Assembly (NCBI GenBank): GCA_007127625.1
Contig: SKYZ01000402.1
Location: 1 to 11,827 of the forward strand
Origin: Aquisalimonas sp.
GTDB taxonomy: Bacteria; Pseudomonadota; Gammaproteobacteria; Nitrococcales; Aquisalimonadaceae
DNA length: 11,827 nt
Direction of reading: 5' to 3'
The translations under genes and the position numbers were made by a program. The notes below the pieces were generated by a model, which had not been told where the DNA came from, did not search any database, and saw only the letters and a program-made list of their open reading frames with translations. This document shows positions 1-6,610 of this stretch, in pieces. Each line of letters starts with the position of its first letter. Within the stretch, counting starts at the first letter, position 1.

Positions 1-121
1 CAACTACTACGGCACCGTCGGCTCCAACCGCGACGAGTTCGTGGTGGTGCGCAAGATGGATCGGGTGGACTGGCTCGAGGGTGACGACGAAAGCATTTAC
101 GAGGCGGAGGAACAGGCATGA
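1..121 (+). CDS. narG: Respiratory nitrate reductase alpha subunit, C-terminal end (partial)
   Basis: Only the last 39 codons are in the window, read from base 2 to the TGA at 119-121. The translation begins NYYGTVGSNRDEFVVVRKM and ends EAEEQA. This matches the conserved C-terminal tail of NarG, where NYYGTVGSNRDEFVVVRKM is nearly invariant. NarG is the large cytoplasmic catalytic subunit of the membrane-bound quinol:nitrate oxidoreductase. It carries the bis-molybdopterin guanine dinucleotide cofactor and one [4Fe-4S] cluster and reduces nitrate to nitrite. The catalytic domains lie upstream of the window. Its stop overlaps the narH start (ATGA, 118-121), as expected for translational coupling in a narGHJI operon. 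The identification also rests on narH, narJ and narI following directly. Confidence 0.95.
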   Translation, partial: NYYGTVGSNRDEFVVVRKMDRVDWLEGDDESIYEAEEQA

Positions 122-1710
122 AGGTCCGCGCGCAGATTGGGAAAGTCCTGAACCTGGACAAGTGCATCGGGTGCCATACCTGTTCGGTGACGTGCAAGAA
201 CGTGTGGACGTCCCGCGAGGGCATGGAGTACGCCTGGTTCAACAACGTCGAAACCAAGCCGGGCGTCGGCTATCCCAAGGACTGGGAAAACCAGGACCGC
301 TGGAACGGCGGCTGGGCCGTACGGGGCGGCAAGCTCCAGCCCAAGGCCGGCAGCAAGTGGCGGATCCTGGCGAACATCTTCGCCAACCCGGACCTGCCGT
401 CCATTGACGACTACTATGAGCCGTTCAACTTCGACTATCAGCGGCTCCACAACGCCCCTGACTCCAAGCACCAGCCGGTGGCCAAGCCGTTCTCGGCGCT
501 AACGGGTCAGCCCATGGACAAGATCGAGTGGGGCCCGAACTGGGAGGAAATCCTGGGCGGGGAGTTCGAGAAGCGCTCCCAGGACTACAACTTCCAGAAC
601 GTCCAGAAGGAGATCTACGGGCAGTTCGAAAACACCTTCATGATGTATCTGCCCCGGCTGTGCGAGCACTGCCTGAACCCCACCTGCGTGGCTTCGTGCC
701 CCTCCGGCGCGATCTACAAGCGGGAGGAGGACGGCATTGTCCTGATCGACCAGGACAAGTGCCGCGGCTGGCGCATGTGCATCAGCGGGTGCCCGTACAA
801 GAAGATCTACTACAACTGGCAGAGCGGCAAGTCCGAGAAGTGCACCTTCTGCTTCCCGCGCATCGAGGTGGGCGAGCCCACGGTGTGCTCCGAGACCTGT
901 GTCGGCCGTATCCGCTACCTGGGCGTGATCCTCTACGATGCCGACCGCATCGAGGAGGCGGCCAGCGCGCCGTCGGAGCAGGATCTCTACGAGCAGCAGA
1001 TGCGCGTGTTCCTGGATCCGCACGATCCGGAGGTCATCGCCGAGGCGAAGAAGGCGGGCATCCCGGAGCAATGGCTCGAGGCCGCCCAGCGGTCGCCGGT
1101 CTACAAGATGGCCATGGACTGGAAGGTCGCCTTCCCGCTGCACCCCGAGTACCGGACCCTGCCCATGGTGTGGTACGTGCCGCCGCTGTCGCCGATCCAG
1201 TCGGCGGCGGACGCCGGCAACATCGACAACGAAGGGCTGATTCCGGACGTGGGCTCCCTGCGCATCCCGGTGAAGTACCTGGCCAACATGCTCACCGCCG
1301 GTGACGAGCGGCCGGTGATCAGGGCGCTGGAGCGGATGCTTGCCATGCGCAAGTTCAAGCGCAGTCAGACCGTGGACGGTGATCCGGATTACAGCGTGCT
1401 GGAGCAGGTTGGGCTGTCGGAAGACATGGTGGAGGACATGTACCAGATCATGGCCATCGCCAACTACGAGGACCGCTTCGACATTCCCACCAACAGCAAG
1501 GAGCTCTCCCACGAGGACCCCTACGGCGAGCGCTCCGGCTGCGGCTTCAGCTTTGGCGACGGCTGCAACACCGCCAGCAGCGGCCGGACCAAGACGGATA
1601 TCTTTGGCGGGCGGCCCGCCTCCAGGCGGGAGTATGGCTTCCCGGATATCCAGGTCTACCAGTCCCAGGCCGCCAGAAAGCCGAAGGTGACCGAGGAGGG
1701 ATCGTCATGA
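118..1710 (+). CDS. narH: Respiratory nitrate reductase beta subunit (Fe-S electron-transfer subunit)
   Basis: The protein has 530 aa; NarH of E. coli has 512. NarH carries electrons from the b hemes of NarI to NarG at the cytoplasmic face of the membrane. All four cysteine clusters are visible: C16-C19-C22-C26, C182-C185-C190-C194, C215-(W218)-C221-C225, and C242-C245-C257-C261. Trp218 replaces the first-choice Cys in the third group. This is the normal NarH signature that makes one cluster [3Fe-4S] instead of [4Fe-4S], so it is not a defect. The C-terminal region holds the Gly/Cys-rich stretch SGCGFSFGDGCN typical of the family. The ATG is preceded by GGAGGAA and overlaps the narG stop. The stop overlaps the narJ start in the same ATGA arrangement. 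There is no signal peptide, as expected for a cytoplasmic subunit. Confidence 0.97.
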   Translation: MKVRAQIGKVLNLDKCIGCHTCSVTCKNVWTSREGMEYAWFNNVETKPGVGYPKDWENQDRWNGGWAVRGGKLQPKAGSKWRILANIFANPDLPSIDDYYEPFNFDYQRLHNAPDSKHQPVAKPFSALTGQPMDKIEWGPNWEEILGGEFEKRSQDYNFQNVQKEIYGQFENTFMMYLPRLCEHCLNPTCVASCPSGAIYKREEDGIVLIDQDKCRGWRMCISGCPYKKIYYNWQSGKSEKCTFCFPRIEVGEPTVCSETCVGRIRYLGVILYDADRIEEAASAPSEQDLYEQQMRVFLDPHDPEVIAEAKKAGIPEQWLEAAQRSPVYKMAMDWKVAFPLHPEYRTLPMVWYVPPLSPIQSAADAGNIDNEGLIPDVGSLRIPVKYLANMLTAGDERPVIRALERMLAMRKFKRSQTVDGDPDYSVLEQVGLSEDMVEDMYQIMAIANYEDRFDIPTNSKELSHEDPYGERSGCGFSFGDGCNTASSGRTKTDIFGGRPASRREYGFPDIQVYQSQAARKPKVTEEGSS

Positions 1711-2402
1711 GGGTGCTGAAGGCCATTGCCGTGCTGCTGGATTATCCCGGCGAAGCGGTTCAGGCCCACGGCGGCGAGCTCATCGACGTGATCGGCGAAG
1801 AGCACCGCCTGGAACCCGGTACGCGGCGCCAGCTCATCGAGCTGGTGCGGCGGCGCCAGGAGGCCGACCTGATGGACATTCAGGCCGAGTACGTGGGCCT
1901 GTTCGACCGCAGCCGCTCGCTCTCCCTGCACCTGTTCGAACATGTGCACGGGGAGTCCCGCGATCGGGGGCAGGCCATGGTGGATCTGCAGAACGTCTAT
2001 CGCGAGGAAGGGCTGGAAGTCAGCGCCAACGAGCTGCCGGACTACGTGCCGCTGTTCCTGGAGTTCTGCTCCCGGTTGCCGGAGGAGAACGCCAGGGCCT
2101 GGCTGGAGGAGGTGTGGCACCTGCTGCAGCTCCTGCACGGGCGCCTGGCGGAGCGCGACAGCGAGTATCAGTGGTTGTTCAAGGGGCTCATCGAGCTGGG
2201 TGGCCTGGAGACGGCGGACGAGCAGCTCCAGCGCCAGCTTCGTGACGAGGAGCGGGACGACACGCCGGAGAAGCTCGACGAGGTCTGGGCCGAAGAGCCC
2301 GTGACCTTCGGGCCCACCTCCGGGGGCTGCGGCGGCGCCAAGACGAACCAGGGCCAGGCCGTCCCGGTGGACTGGTCGGCACTCAAGCGCAACAGCGCGT
2401 GA
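1707..2402 (+). CDS. narJ: Nitrate reductase molybdenum cofactor assembly chaperone
   Basis: The protein has 231 aa, close to the roughly 236 aa of E. coli NarJ. NarJ is a dedicated cytoplasmic chaperone of the NarJ/TorD-type family. It binds apo-NarG and allows molybdenum cofactor and Fe-S insertion before the complex docks on NarI, and it is not part of the final enzyme. The family core is clear: YVGLFDRSRSLSLHLFEHVH at 62-81, followed by GESRDRGQAMVDLQ, and the helix ELPDYVPLFLEF at 109-120. The last 60 residues are acidic and then Gly-rich (GPTSGGCGGAK), as in other NarJ proteins. The start overlaps the narH stop by 4 nt and has a strong GAGGAGGG at 1693-1700. narI follows after 26 nt. 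Confidence 0.95.
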   Translation: MRVLKAIAVLLDYPGEAVQAHGGELIDVIGEEHRLEPGTRRQLIELVRRRQEADLMDIQAEYVGLFDRSRSLSLHLFEHVHGESRDRGQAMVDLQNVYREEGLEVSANELPDYVPLFLEFCSRLPEENARAWLEEVWHLLQLLHGRLAERDSEYQWLFKGLIELGGLETADEQLQRQLRDEERDDTPEKLDEVWAEEPVTFGPTSGGCGGAKTNQGQAVPVDWSALKRNSA

Positions 2403-2428
2403 GGATTGCGGTTTAGGAGAATTACATC

Positions 2429-3118
2429 ATGTTCGAATACCTCCATGATCTTGCCTTTGCGGTATTCCCCTACATTGCCGGGACGGTGTTCCTGGTGGGG
2501 AGCCTGATCCGCTTCGAGAAGAGTCAGTACACCTGGAAGAGCAACACGACGCAGCTCATGTCCGGCGGGCCGCGTTTCCGCTGGGGCATCAACCTCTTCC
2601 ATATTGGCATCATTCTGCTGTTCTTCGGCCACCTGTTCGGGTTGCTCACGCCGACGGCGGTCTACACGGCCATGGGTCTGACGCCTGGCGCCAAGCAGCT
2701 CCTGGCCATTATCGCCGGGGGCATCTTCGGCATCGTCACCCTGGTGGGCGTGGTGATCCTGCTCCACCGCCGGCTGACGGACCCGCGGGTACGCAAGACC
2801 AGCTACCCGATGGACTCCTTCATCCTGATCCTGCTGGCGGCGCAGCTTGTCACCGGCCTGCTGACCATCCCGGTGTCCACCGGCCACCTGGACGGCGAGG
2901 TGATGCAGCAGATTTCCGCCTGGGCGCAGGGTCTGGTGACGTTCCAGACCGGTGCCGCGGCCACCATCTATGACATCCACTGGATCTACAAGCTGCACAT
3001 GTTCCTGGGGATGCTCATGTTCCTGGTGTTCCCGTTCACCCGCCTGGTGCACATCTGGAGCGTGCCCTACGGCTACGCCTTCCGCGCCTGGCAGGTGGTC
3101 CGCATGCGGTCGGTGTAA
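2429..3118 (+). CDS. narI: Respiratory nitrate reductase gamma subunit (cytochrome b)
   Basis: The protein has 229 aa, the usual NarI length (about 225 aa). NarI is the membrane anchor. It oxidises quinol near the periplasmic side and passes electrons through two b hemes to NarH. Five hydrophobic segments are readable, at roughly residues 7-27, 54-75, 90-112, 129-149 and 187-205. The four expected heme-ligating histidines are present: His58 and His68 in the second segment (INLFHIG and FFGHLFG), and His190 and His208 in and after the fifth (YKLHMFLGM and RLVHIWS). The C-terminus ends RMRSV. Translation starts at an ATG preceded by AGGAGA. It is the last of the four core nar genes and is followed by an inverted-repeat-rich gap. 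Confidence 0.96.
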   Translation: MFEYLHDLAFAVFPYIAGTVFLVGSLIRFEKSQYTWKSNTTQLMSGGPRFRWGINLFHIGIILLFFGHLFGLLTPTAVYTAMGLTPGAKQLLAIIAGGIFGIVTLVGVVILLHRRLTDPRVRKTSYPMDSFILILLAAQLVTGLLTIPVSTGHLDGEVMQQISAWAQGLVTFQTGAAATIYDIHWIYKLHMFLGMLMFLVFPFTRLVHIWSVPYGYAFRAWQVVRMRSV

Positions 3119-3136
3119 TCGGAGTGCTCTGGAAGG

Positions 3137-3196
3137 GTCGCGACTCGCGTCGCTCCTACAGCCAAGGCGGCCCGTAGGAGCGGCGCAAGCCGCGAC
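3137..3196. repeat. Inverted pair of REP-like elements after narI
   Basis: Two 23-nt arms, at 3137-3159 and 3174-3196, are inverted copies of each other with 3 mismatches and a 14-nt spacer. The outward copy reads GTAGGAGCGGCGCAAGCCGC and then GAC. This resembles the GTAGGAGCGGC...GCCGCGA class of repetitive extragenic palindromes known from Pseudomonas and other gammaproteobacteria. Each arm can also fold on itself through the GCGGC/GCCGC core. Such pairs usually sit between genes and can act as mRNA-stabilising or attenuating structures. A role at the narI/ppiC boundary is inferred. Whether other copies exist in this genome cannot be seen here. Confidence 0.75.
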
Positions 3197-3236
3197 AACC
3201 AGAACCGGCACACGAACCAGGGAAAGGATCATGGCA

Positions 3237-3268
3237 CCGTAGGGTGGACCTTCAGGTCCACCCTACGG
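3237..3268 (+). repeat. Perfect 14-bp stem-loop between narI and ppiC
   Basis: The left arm CCGTAGGGTGGACC (3237-3250) pairs perfectly with the right arm GGTCCACCCTACGG (3255-3268) around a TTCA loop. No run of T follows on either strand, so it is not a standard Rho-independent terminator. It may be a second class of dispersed palindrome or an RNA structure that trims or stabilises the narGHJI message. It lies 118 nt after the narI stop and 66 nt before the ppiC start. Confidence 0.7.
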
Positions 3269-3334
3269 CGGCACAAGAGCTGCCGGAACCGGGTGCAGAG
3301 GGCTGCATCACACGGCAACAAACCGGAGAGCACC

Positions 3335-4108
3335 ATGTCCATCCACGTCAACGGCATCGAAATATCGAGCCGGGCCATCAACATCGAGTCCGCCTACCAT
3401 CAGGAATCCGGTGCCGATCCGCGTTACGCGCAGCGCCGCGCGGCGGTGGCCCTGACGGTGCGGGAACTGCTCAAGCAGCGCGCCGAGCAGCTGCGCATGG
3501 AGGTCCCGGACGACGACGATGCGCTGGACCCGGTGATCGACGAACTCATCGCCGAGGAAGTCCATATCCCGGAGGCGGACACCGAAACCTGCCGCCGCTG
3601 GTACGAGCAGAACCCGTCGCGCTTCCGTTCGCCGGATCTGGCCGAGGTGCGCCACATCCTCATCGCCGGCCATCCGGAGGATCTCAAGGAGCGCGAGCAG
3701 GCGCGAACCACCGCCGAGCAGCTCATCGAGGAGCTGCAGCACAACCCCGGTGTCTTCGCCGAGCGGGCCAGGCAGTACTCCCGCTGCCCCTCTGCGGAGC
3801 AGGGCGGCTGGCTGGGTCAGGTGAGCAACGGCGAAACGGTCCCCGAGTTCGAGGATGCGGTGTTGCGGCTGCCGGTGGGCCTTGCGGAACAGCCCATCAA
3901 GACGCGCTATGGCTTCCACGTGGTGGACGTGCTGCAGCACGTCTCCGGCGAGCAGCTGCCGTTCGAGGCGGTGGAAGCGCGTATCAAGGAGTACCTGGAG
4001 GCCGTCTCGCGCCAGCGGGCCATCAGTCAGTACATCAAGCTCCTGGCAGGGGAGGCCGAGATCCGCGGCATCGACCTGGACCAGGCCGAATCCCTCCTGA
4101 TCCAGTAA
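3335..4108 (+). CDS. Parvulin-type peptidyl-prolyl cis-trans isomerase of the nar cluster
   Basis: The protein has 257 aa from the ATG at 3335, which has GGAGAG 5 nt upstream. A GTG at 3293 would add 14 residues but lacks a good ribosome site. Residues 1-95 form an alpha-helical, acidic N-terminal region. Residues 101-201 are a PpiC/rotamase domain with His107 in VRHILI, the S-R-C-P-S segment around Cys151, GGWLG at 157-161, and GFHVVDVL at 193-200. A helical tail follows. No signal peptide or membrane segment is present, so it should be cytoplasmic, unlike SurA or PpiD. The N-terminal helical plus C-terminal parvulin layout recalls NifM. P. aeruginosa has a PpiC-type gene in the same place after narI (PA3871). 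A role in folding or maturing NarG/NarH is inferred from context. Confidence 0.88.
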   Translation: MSIHVNGIEISSRAINIESAYHQESGADPRYAQRRAAVALTVRELLKQRAEQLRMEVPDDDDALDPVIDELIAEEVHIPEADTETCRRWYEQNPSRFRSPDLAEVRHILIAGHPEDLKEREQARTTAEQLIEELQHNPGVFAERARQYSRCPSAEQGGWLGQVSNGETVPEFEDAVLRLPVGLAEQPIKTRYGFHVVDVLQHVSGEQLPFEAVEARIKEYLEAVSRQRAISQYIKLLAGEAEIRGIDLDQAESLLIQ

Positions 4109-4117
4109 GGCAGATCA

Positions 4118-4549
4118 ATGAACACCAATATCCGCATTCAGAGCTTCGGCGACCTCCTGGAAGTCGGACTGCAGCAGGCCGAGCCCCAGCGCCTGTTGCT
4201 TGTGCTGCTCAAGGCCGAGCCCGAAGACGAGGCCACACACCACAACAATGGTGAGGCCATCGAAGGGGGTGGCCTGCTGCGCCCGGTGATGGCCACAGAC
4301 CGGGAACTCACCGAAGAGCTGCGGCTGGACGCACTGGTGGAAGAGGCTGACCAGTCCGGCCTCAGCTGGGACCTCATCATGGTGTCCAGCCTGTCCGCCT
4401 CCGGTGGCCGCCTGCCCACCGAAGAGGAGGCCGAGCCCTACCTCAAGCAGATGGCCGAGGCCGTCGAGATGGGTGCCGATCTCTCCCGCTACGCCGTGTT
4501 CGACCGTGCCGGCAGCCCGGTGCAGTTGCAGACGCGCATGACCAGCTGA
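4118..4549 (+). CDS. Uncharacterised 143-aa protein between ppiC and moeA
   Basis: This is a soluble acidic protein of 143 aa without signal peptide, membrane segment or cysteine. The N-terminal part (IQSFGDLLEVGLQQAEPQRL, 7-26, then LLVLLKAEP) resembles a small proteobacterial family with the pattern S-F-D-D-L-L...E-P-Q-R-L-L. From memory, some databases label this family 'ribonucleotide reductase subunit alpha'. Nothing in the sequence supports that name, because none of the ribonucleotide reductase catalytic motifs or cysteines are present and the length is far too short. Other likely conserved parts are LDALVEEAD at 70-78, WDLIMVSSLSASGGRLPT at 84-101 and YAVFDRAGSPVQL at 125-137. It starts 9 nt after the ppiC stop with AAGG 7 nt before its ATG. 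moeA follows after 17 nt, so it is very probably in the same transcript. The function is unknown; context suggests a link to nitrate reductase or molybdenum cofactor assembly. Confidence 0.85.
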   Translation: MNTNIRIQSFGDLLEVGLQQAEPQRLLLVLLKAEPEDEATHHNNGEAIEGGGLLRPVMATDRELTEELRLDALVEEADQSGLSWDLIMVSSLSASGGRLPTEEEAEPYLKQMAEAVEMGADLSRYAVFDRAGSPVQLQTRMTS

Positions 4550-4566
4550 GCCAGGGGCGAGCAAGC

Positions 4567-5799
4567 GTGACCGACTGCTGCAGCATCAAGCAAGCCATGC
4601 ACACGCCGGAGGAAGCCCTGCAGCGTATGCTGGACGCCGTTGCCGTCTCCGGCAGCGAGGAAACCGTGCCGCTACGGGACTGCCGCGGTCGCGTGCTGGC
4701 GCGGGAACTGGTCTCGCGGGTTACTGCACCGCCCCACGACAACTCTGCCATGGATGGGTATGCCCTGCGTGCCGCCGACGCCCGTGCCCACGCGGGCGTG
4801 TTGCCGCTGTCCGGCGTGGCCGCCGCCGGGCAGCCGCCGGTGGAGCTGCCCGCAGGTACCGCCATGCGCATCTTCACGGGCGCGGCGATTCCCCACGGCG
4901 CGGATACCGTGGTGATGCAGGAGCGATGCAAGGAGGGCGAGCGCCAGGTTCGCGTTCCGGAGAGCCCGATGGCCGGTGATCATATCCGCCTGGCCGGCGA
5001 GGATCTGGCCGCCGGTGCACCGATTCTCGCCGCAGGAACCCGCCTGCAGCCCCAGCACCTCGCCCTGGCGGCCACCGCCGGTTATGGCACGCTGCCGGTA
5101 CACCGTCGACTGCGGGTGGCCGTGCTGGTGACCGGTGATGAACTGGTGGAGCCCGGCACCGACATCAAACCGGGCCAGATCTACAACTCCAACGGTTACG
5201 CACTGCTCGGGCTGCTTCAGGGCCTGGAGTGCGACGTGCGCGGGCCCGCCATTGTCCCGGACGATCTCGAAGCCACTCGGGCCATGCTGCAGGATGCCGC
5301 TGATGACGCGGATTTCATCATCACCAGCGGTGGTGTGTCCGTGGGGGACGCGGATTTCGTCAAGGATGCCGTGGAGAGCCTCGGCACGCTGGACCTGTGG
5401 CGTATCAGCATCAAGCCCGGCAAGCCCGTCGCCGTGGGCAGGGTTGGCACCACGCCGTTCCTCGGCCTACCCGGTAACCCGGTCTCCATGTTCGTGACCT
5501 TCTGCCTGTTCGGCCGTCCCATGATCCTCAAACGCCAGGGCGCTGCCGACATCCATCCCCGATCCGTGCCCGTGCGCGCAGACTTCACCCTGGACAAGGC
5601 GGACCCCCGGACTCGCTACCTCCGCGCCCGTCTCGCCGCCGACGGCGAACACCAGCGCGCCAGTCTCTACCCGGATCAGGGTTCCGGCATCATGAGCTCC
5701 ACCACCTGGGCCAACGCCCTAGTGGAAATCCCCCCCGAGACCCACGTTCACGGCGGCGATATCCTTCAGGCCTACGCTTACCACGATCTCCTCAGTTAG
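4567..5799 (+). CDS. moeA: Molybdopterin molybdenumtransferase
   Basis: The protein has 410 aa; E. coli MoeA has 411. MoeA catalyses insertion of molybdate into adenylylated molybdopterin, the last step of Mo-molybdopterin synthesis in the cytoplasm. Motifs in order are DNSAMDGYAL (58-67), MRIFTGAAIPHGADTVVMQE (100-119), VTGDELVEPG (188-197), IYNSNGYAL (205-213), TSGGVSVGDADF (253-264), KPGKPVAVG (283-291) and FLGLPGNPVSMFV (298-310). The expected acidic residues are present, including Asp58, Glu192 and Asp261. The start is GTG, chosen because AGGGG lies 9 nt upstream. The next ATG (4597, residue 11) has no ribosome site, and a Cys-containing leader such as MTDCC occurs in other MoeA proteins. 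It supplies the cofactor that NarG needs, which explains its place in the nar cluster. Confidence 0.96.
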   Translation: MTDCCSIKQAMHTPEEALQRMLDAVAVSGSEETVPLRDCRGRVLARELVSRVTAPPHDNSAMDGYALRAADARAHAGVLPLSGVAAAGQPPVELPAGTAMRIFTGAAIPHGADTVVMQERCKEGERQVRVPESPMAGDHIRLAGEDLAAGAPILAAGTRLQPQHLALAATAGYGTLPVHRRLRVAVLVTGDELVEPGTDIKPGQIYNSNGYALLGLLQGLECDVRGPAIVPDDLEATRAMLQDAADDADFIITSGGVSVGDADFVKDAVESLGTLDLWRISIKPGKPVAVGRVGTTPFLGLPGNPVSMFVTFCLFGRPMILKRQGAADIHPRSVPVRADFTLDKADPRTRYLRARLAADGEHQRASLYPDQGSGIMSSTTWANALVEIPPETHVHGGDILQAYAYHDLLS

Positions 5800-5893
5800 C
5801 CGGTCAGACAGGGGCTCCCGGTGATGCGTCTGTGGCGGTGCTATTCTAATCGTTGACACCGTCGGCGATTCAGGCACTCGGGAGGCTGGGATC

Positions 5894-6115
5894 ATGTCAC
5901 AGTGGAAATGCAGTGTTGCTCCCTCCTCGATGCGCGATGCCCGCGCCTCGCTGGGGCATCTGGCGGAGCAGGTCTATCGGGTGAACGCCGACAGCGAGCA
6001 GGAGGCCCTGGAAAAGACCAAGGCGGAGCTCGAAGAGCGGGGCGCCCCAATGACCATGCTTCCGGCCGATCTGCTGGACGACTGGCTGATCGCGGAGCCG
6101 GACGAGGGGCCGTGA
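5894..6115 (+). CDS. Small hypothetical protein, 73 aa
   Basis: I do not recognise this family. A strong GGGAGG (5880-5885) stands 8 nt before the ATG, and codon use resembles its neighbours, so it is probably translated. The protein is soluble, without signal peptide or membrane segment. Cys6 is its only cysteine. A short N-terminal segment is followed by a pattern that looks like strand-then-helix (VYRVNADSEQEALEKTKAEL, residues 27-46). That pattern is common in small domains where a beta strand leads into an amphipathic helix. The C-terminus is acidic (DDWLIAEPDEGP). It lies 94 nt after moeA and converges on the hemoglobin gene. It could be the last gene of the nar/moe transcript or have its own promoter; I see no convincing promoter in the gap. 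Confidence 0.6.
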   Translation: MSQWKCSVAPSSMRDARASLGHLAEQVYRVNADSEQEALEKTKAELEERGAPMTMLPADLLDDWLIAEPDEGP

Positions 6116-6128
6116 TCCAGGGGCCGGC

Positions 6129-6154
6129 CGGCGCACCCGTAGCGGGGTGCGCCG
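6129..6154. terminator. GC-rich stem-loop between convergent genes
   Basis: CGGCGCACCC (6129-6138) pairs perfectly over 10 bp with GGGTGCGCCG (6145-6154) around a 6-nt loop (GTAGCG). It starts 13 nt after the stop of the 73-aa ORF and lies 79 nt beyond the stop of the oppositely oriented hemoglobin gene. That position suits a bidirectional terminator. No T-run follows on either strand, so it could equally be a palindromic repeat or an mRNA 3'-end stabiliser. The remainder of the gap to 6233 shows no gene. Confidence 0.5.
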
Positions 6155-6233
6155 ACGTGTGGCGGGTGTTGTGACGTCGGGATGACCGTCGGTGATGTCG
6201 GCCAGGGGCTCGCGCGAATGGTTCAGCGTGTCC

Positions 6234-6596
6234 TCAATGGCCGAGAACGTCGTCCTTGCCCGTGTGGGCGATGGTCATGACCTCCTCGATTTTCGTCTCA
6301 GGAACGCCCAGCTCTTCCAGCGTGTCACGGAAGTGGCTCATGAAGATGTCGTAGCCCTCCTCGTCGAGGCCCTGCTGCCGGGCACGCTCGTGTGCCGCGT
6401 GCAGGTTGCGCCCGGTATAGCGGTTGGGGCCGCCGAAAGCCATGGCCAGAAAGTCTTTCTGCCGCGCCTTGATCCGGTCCACGTCCAAGCCGTCGAAATA
6501 GGGGCTTACACGCGAGTCCGTGAGTACCTTCGCGTAGAACCGGTCCAGGGCCATGCCAATGGCTTCGTCTCCACCCAGATCAGCATGTAATGACAT
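6234..6596 (-). CDS. glbN: Group 1 truncated hemoglobin (HbN-type)
   Basis: The protein has 120 aa, the full length for a group 1 truncated hemoglobin, with a 2-on-2 globin fold. Visible landmarks are LGG (7-9), FYAKVL (20-25) with Tyr21 as TyrB10, FGGPNRYTG (54-62) and the proximal heme ligand HisF8 as His69 in LHAAH. By alignment from memory to M. tuberculosis HbN and Synechocystis GlbN, E7 is Ile42, E10 Arg45 and E11 Gln46. The Tyr-B10/Gln-E11 pair is that of HbN, which dioxygenates NO to nitrate. The Synechocystis distal HisE10 that makes that protein hexacoordinate is missing. The mycobacterial pre-A extension is also missing. It is cytoplasmic. Translation is probably coupled to the upstream cupin gene. 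Protection against NO or oxygen binding during nitrate respiration is inferred. Confidence 0.92.
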   Translation of the reverse strand: MSLHADLGGDEAIGMALDRFYAKVLTDSRVSPYFDGLDVDRIKARQKDFLAMAFGGPNRYTGRNLHAAHERARQQGLDEEGYDIFMSHFRDTLEELGVPETKIEEVMTIAHTGKDDVLGH

Positions 6597-6604
6597 GTGG
6601 GTTA

Positions 6605-6610
6605 TCTCCT
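6605..6610 (-). promoter_or_regulatory. Ribosome binding site of glbN overlapping the cupin stop codon
   Basis: On the minus strand the sequence reads TAGGAGATAACCCACATG. TAG is the cupin stop, AGGAGA is the hemoglobin Shine-Dalgarno, and the ATG follows 8 nt later. The overlap indicates a two-gene operon with possible translational coupling. Confidence 0.8.

Noticed and set aside
760..795. Trp instead of Cys in the third NarH cluster (Trp218)
   Set aside because: This is the normal NarH signature for the [3Fe-4S] cluster and not a mutation.
499..1512. A 337-codon minus-strand open frame opposite narH
   Set aside because: It lies antisense to narH, whose cysteine motifs are conserved along the same stretch. 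It has low-complexity Leu/Val/His composition and no plausible domain.
2168..3232. A 354-codon minus-strand open frame opposite narJ and narI
   Set aside because: It runs antisense to two well-supported genes. Its composition (His, Arg, Gln, Asp) is that of an antisense GC-rich frame, and no motif is present.
3244..4254. A 336-codon plus-strand open frame overlapping the isomerase gene
   Set aside because: It is rich in Arg, Gly, Ala and Pro with no domain, and lies in a different frame over a clear PpiC gene. It is a GC-rich shadow frame that begins inside the palindromic repeat.
5853..5858. A perfect TTGACA -35 hexamer before the 73-aa ORF
   Set aside because: No -10-like hexamer lies 16-18 nt downstream, and the expected place is GC-rich and close to the ribosome site.
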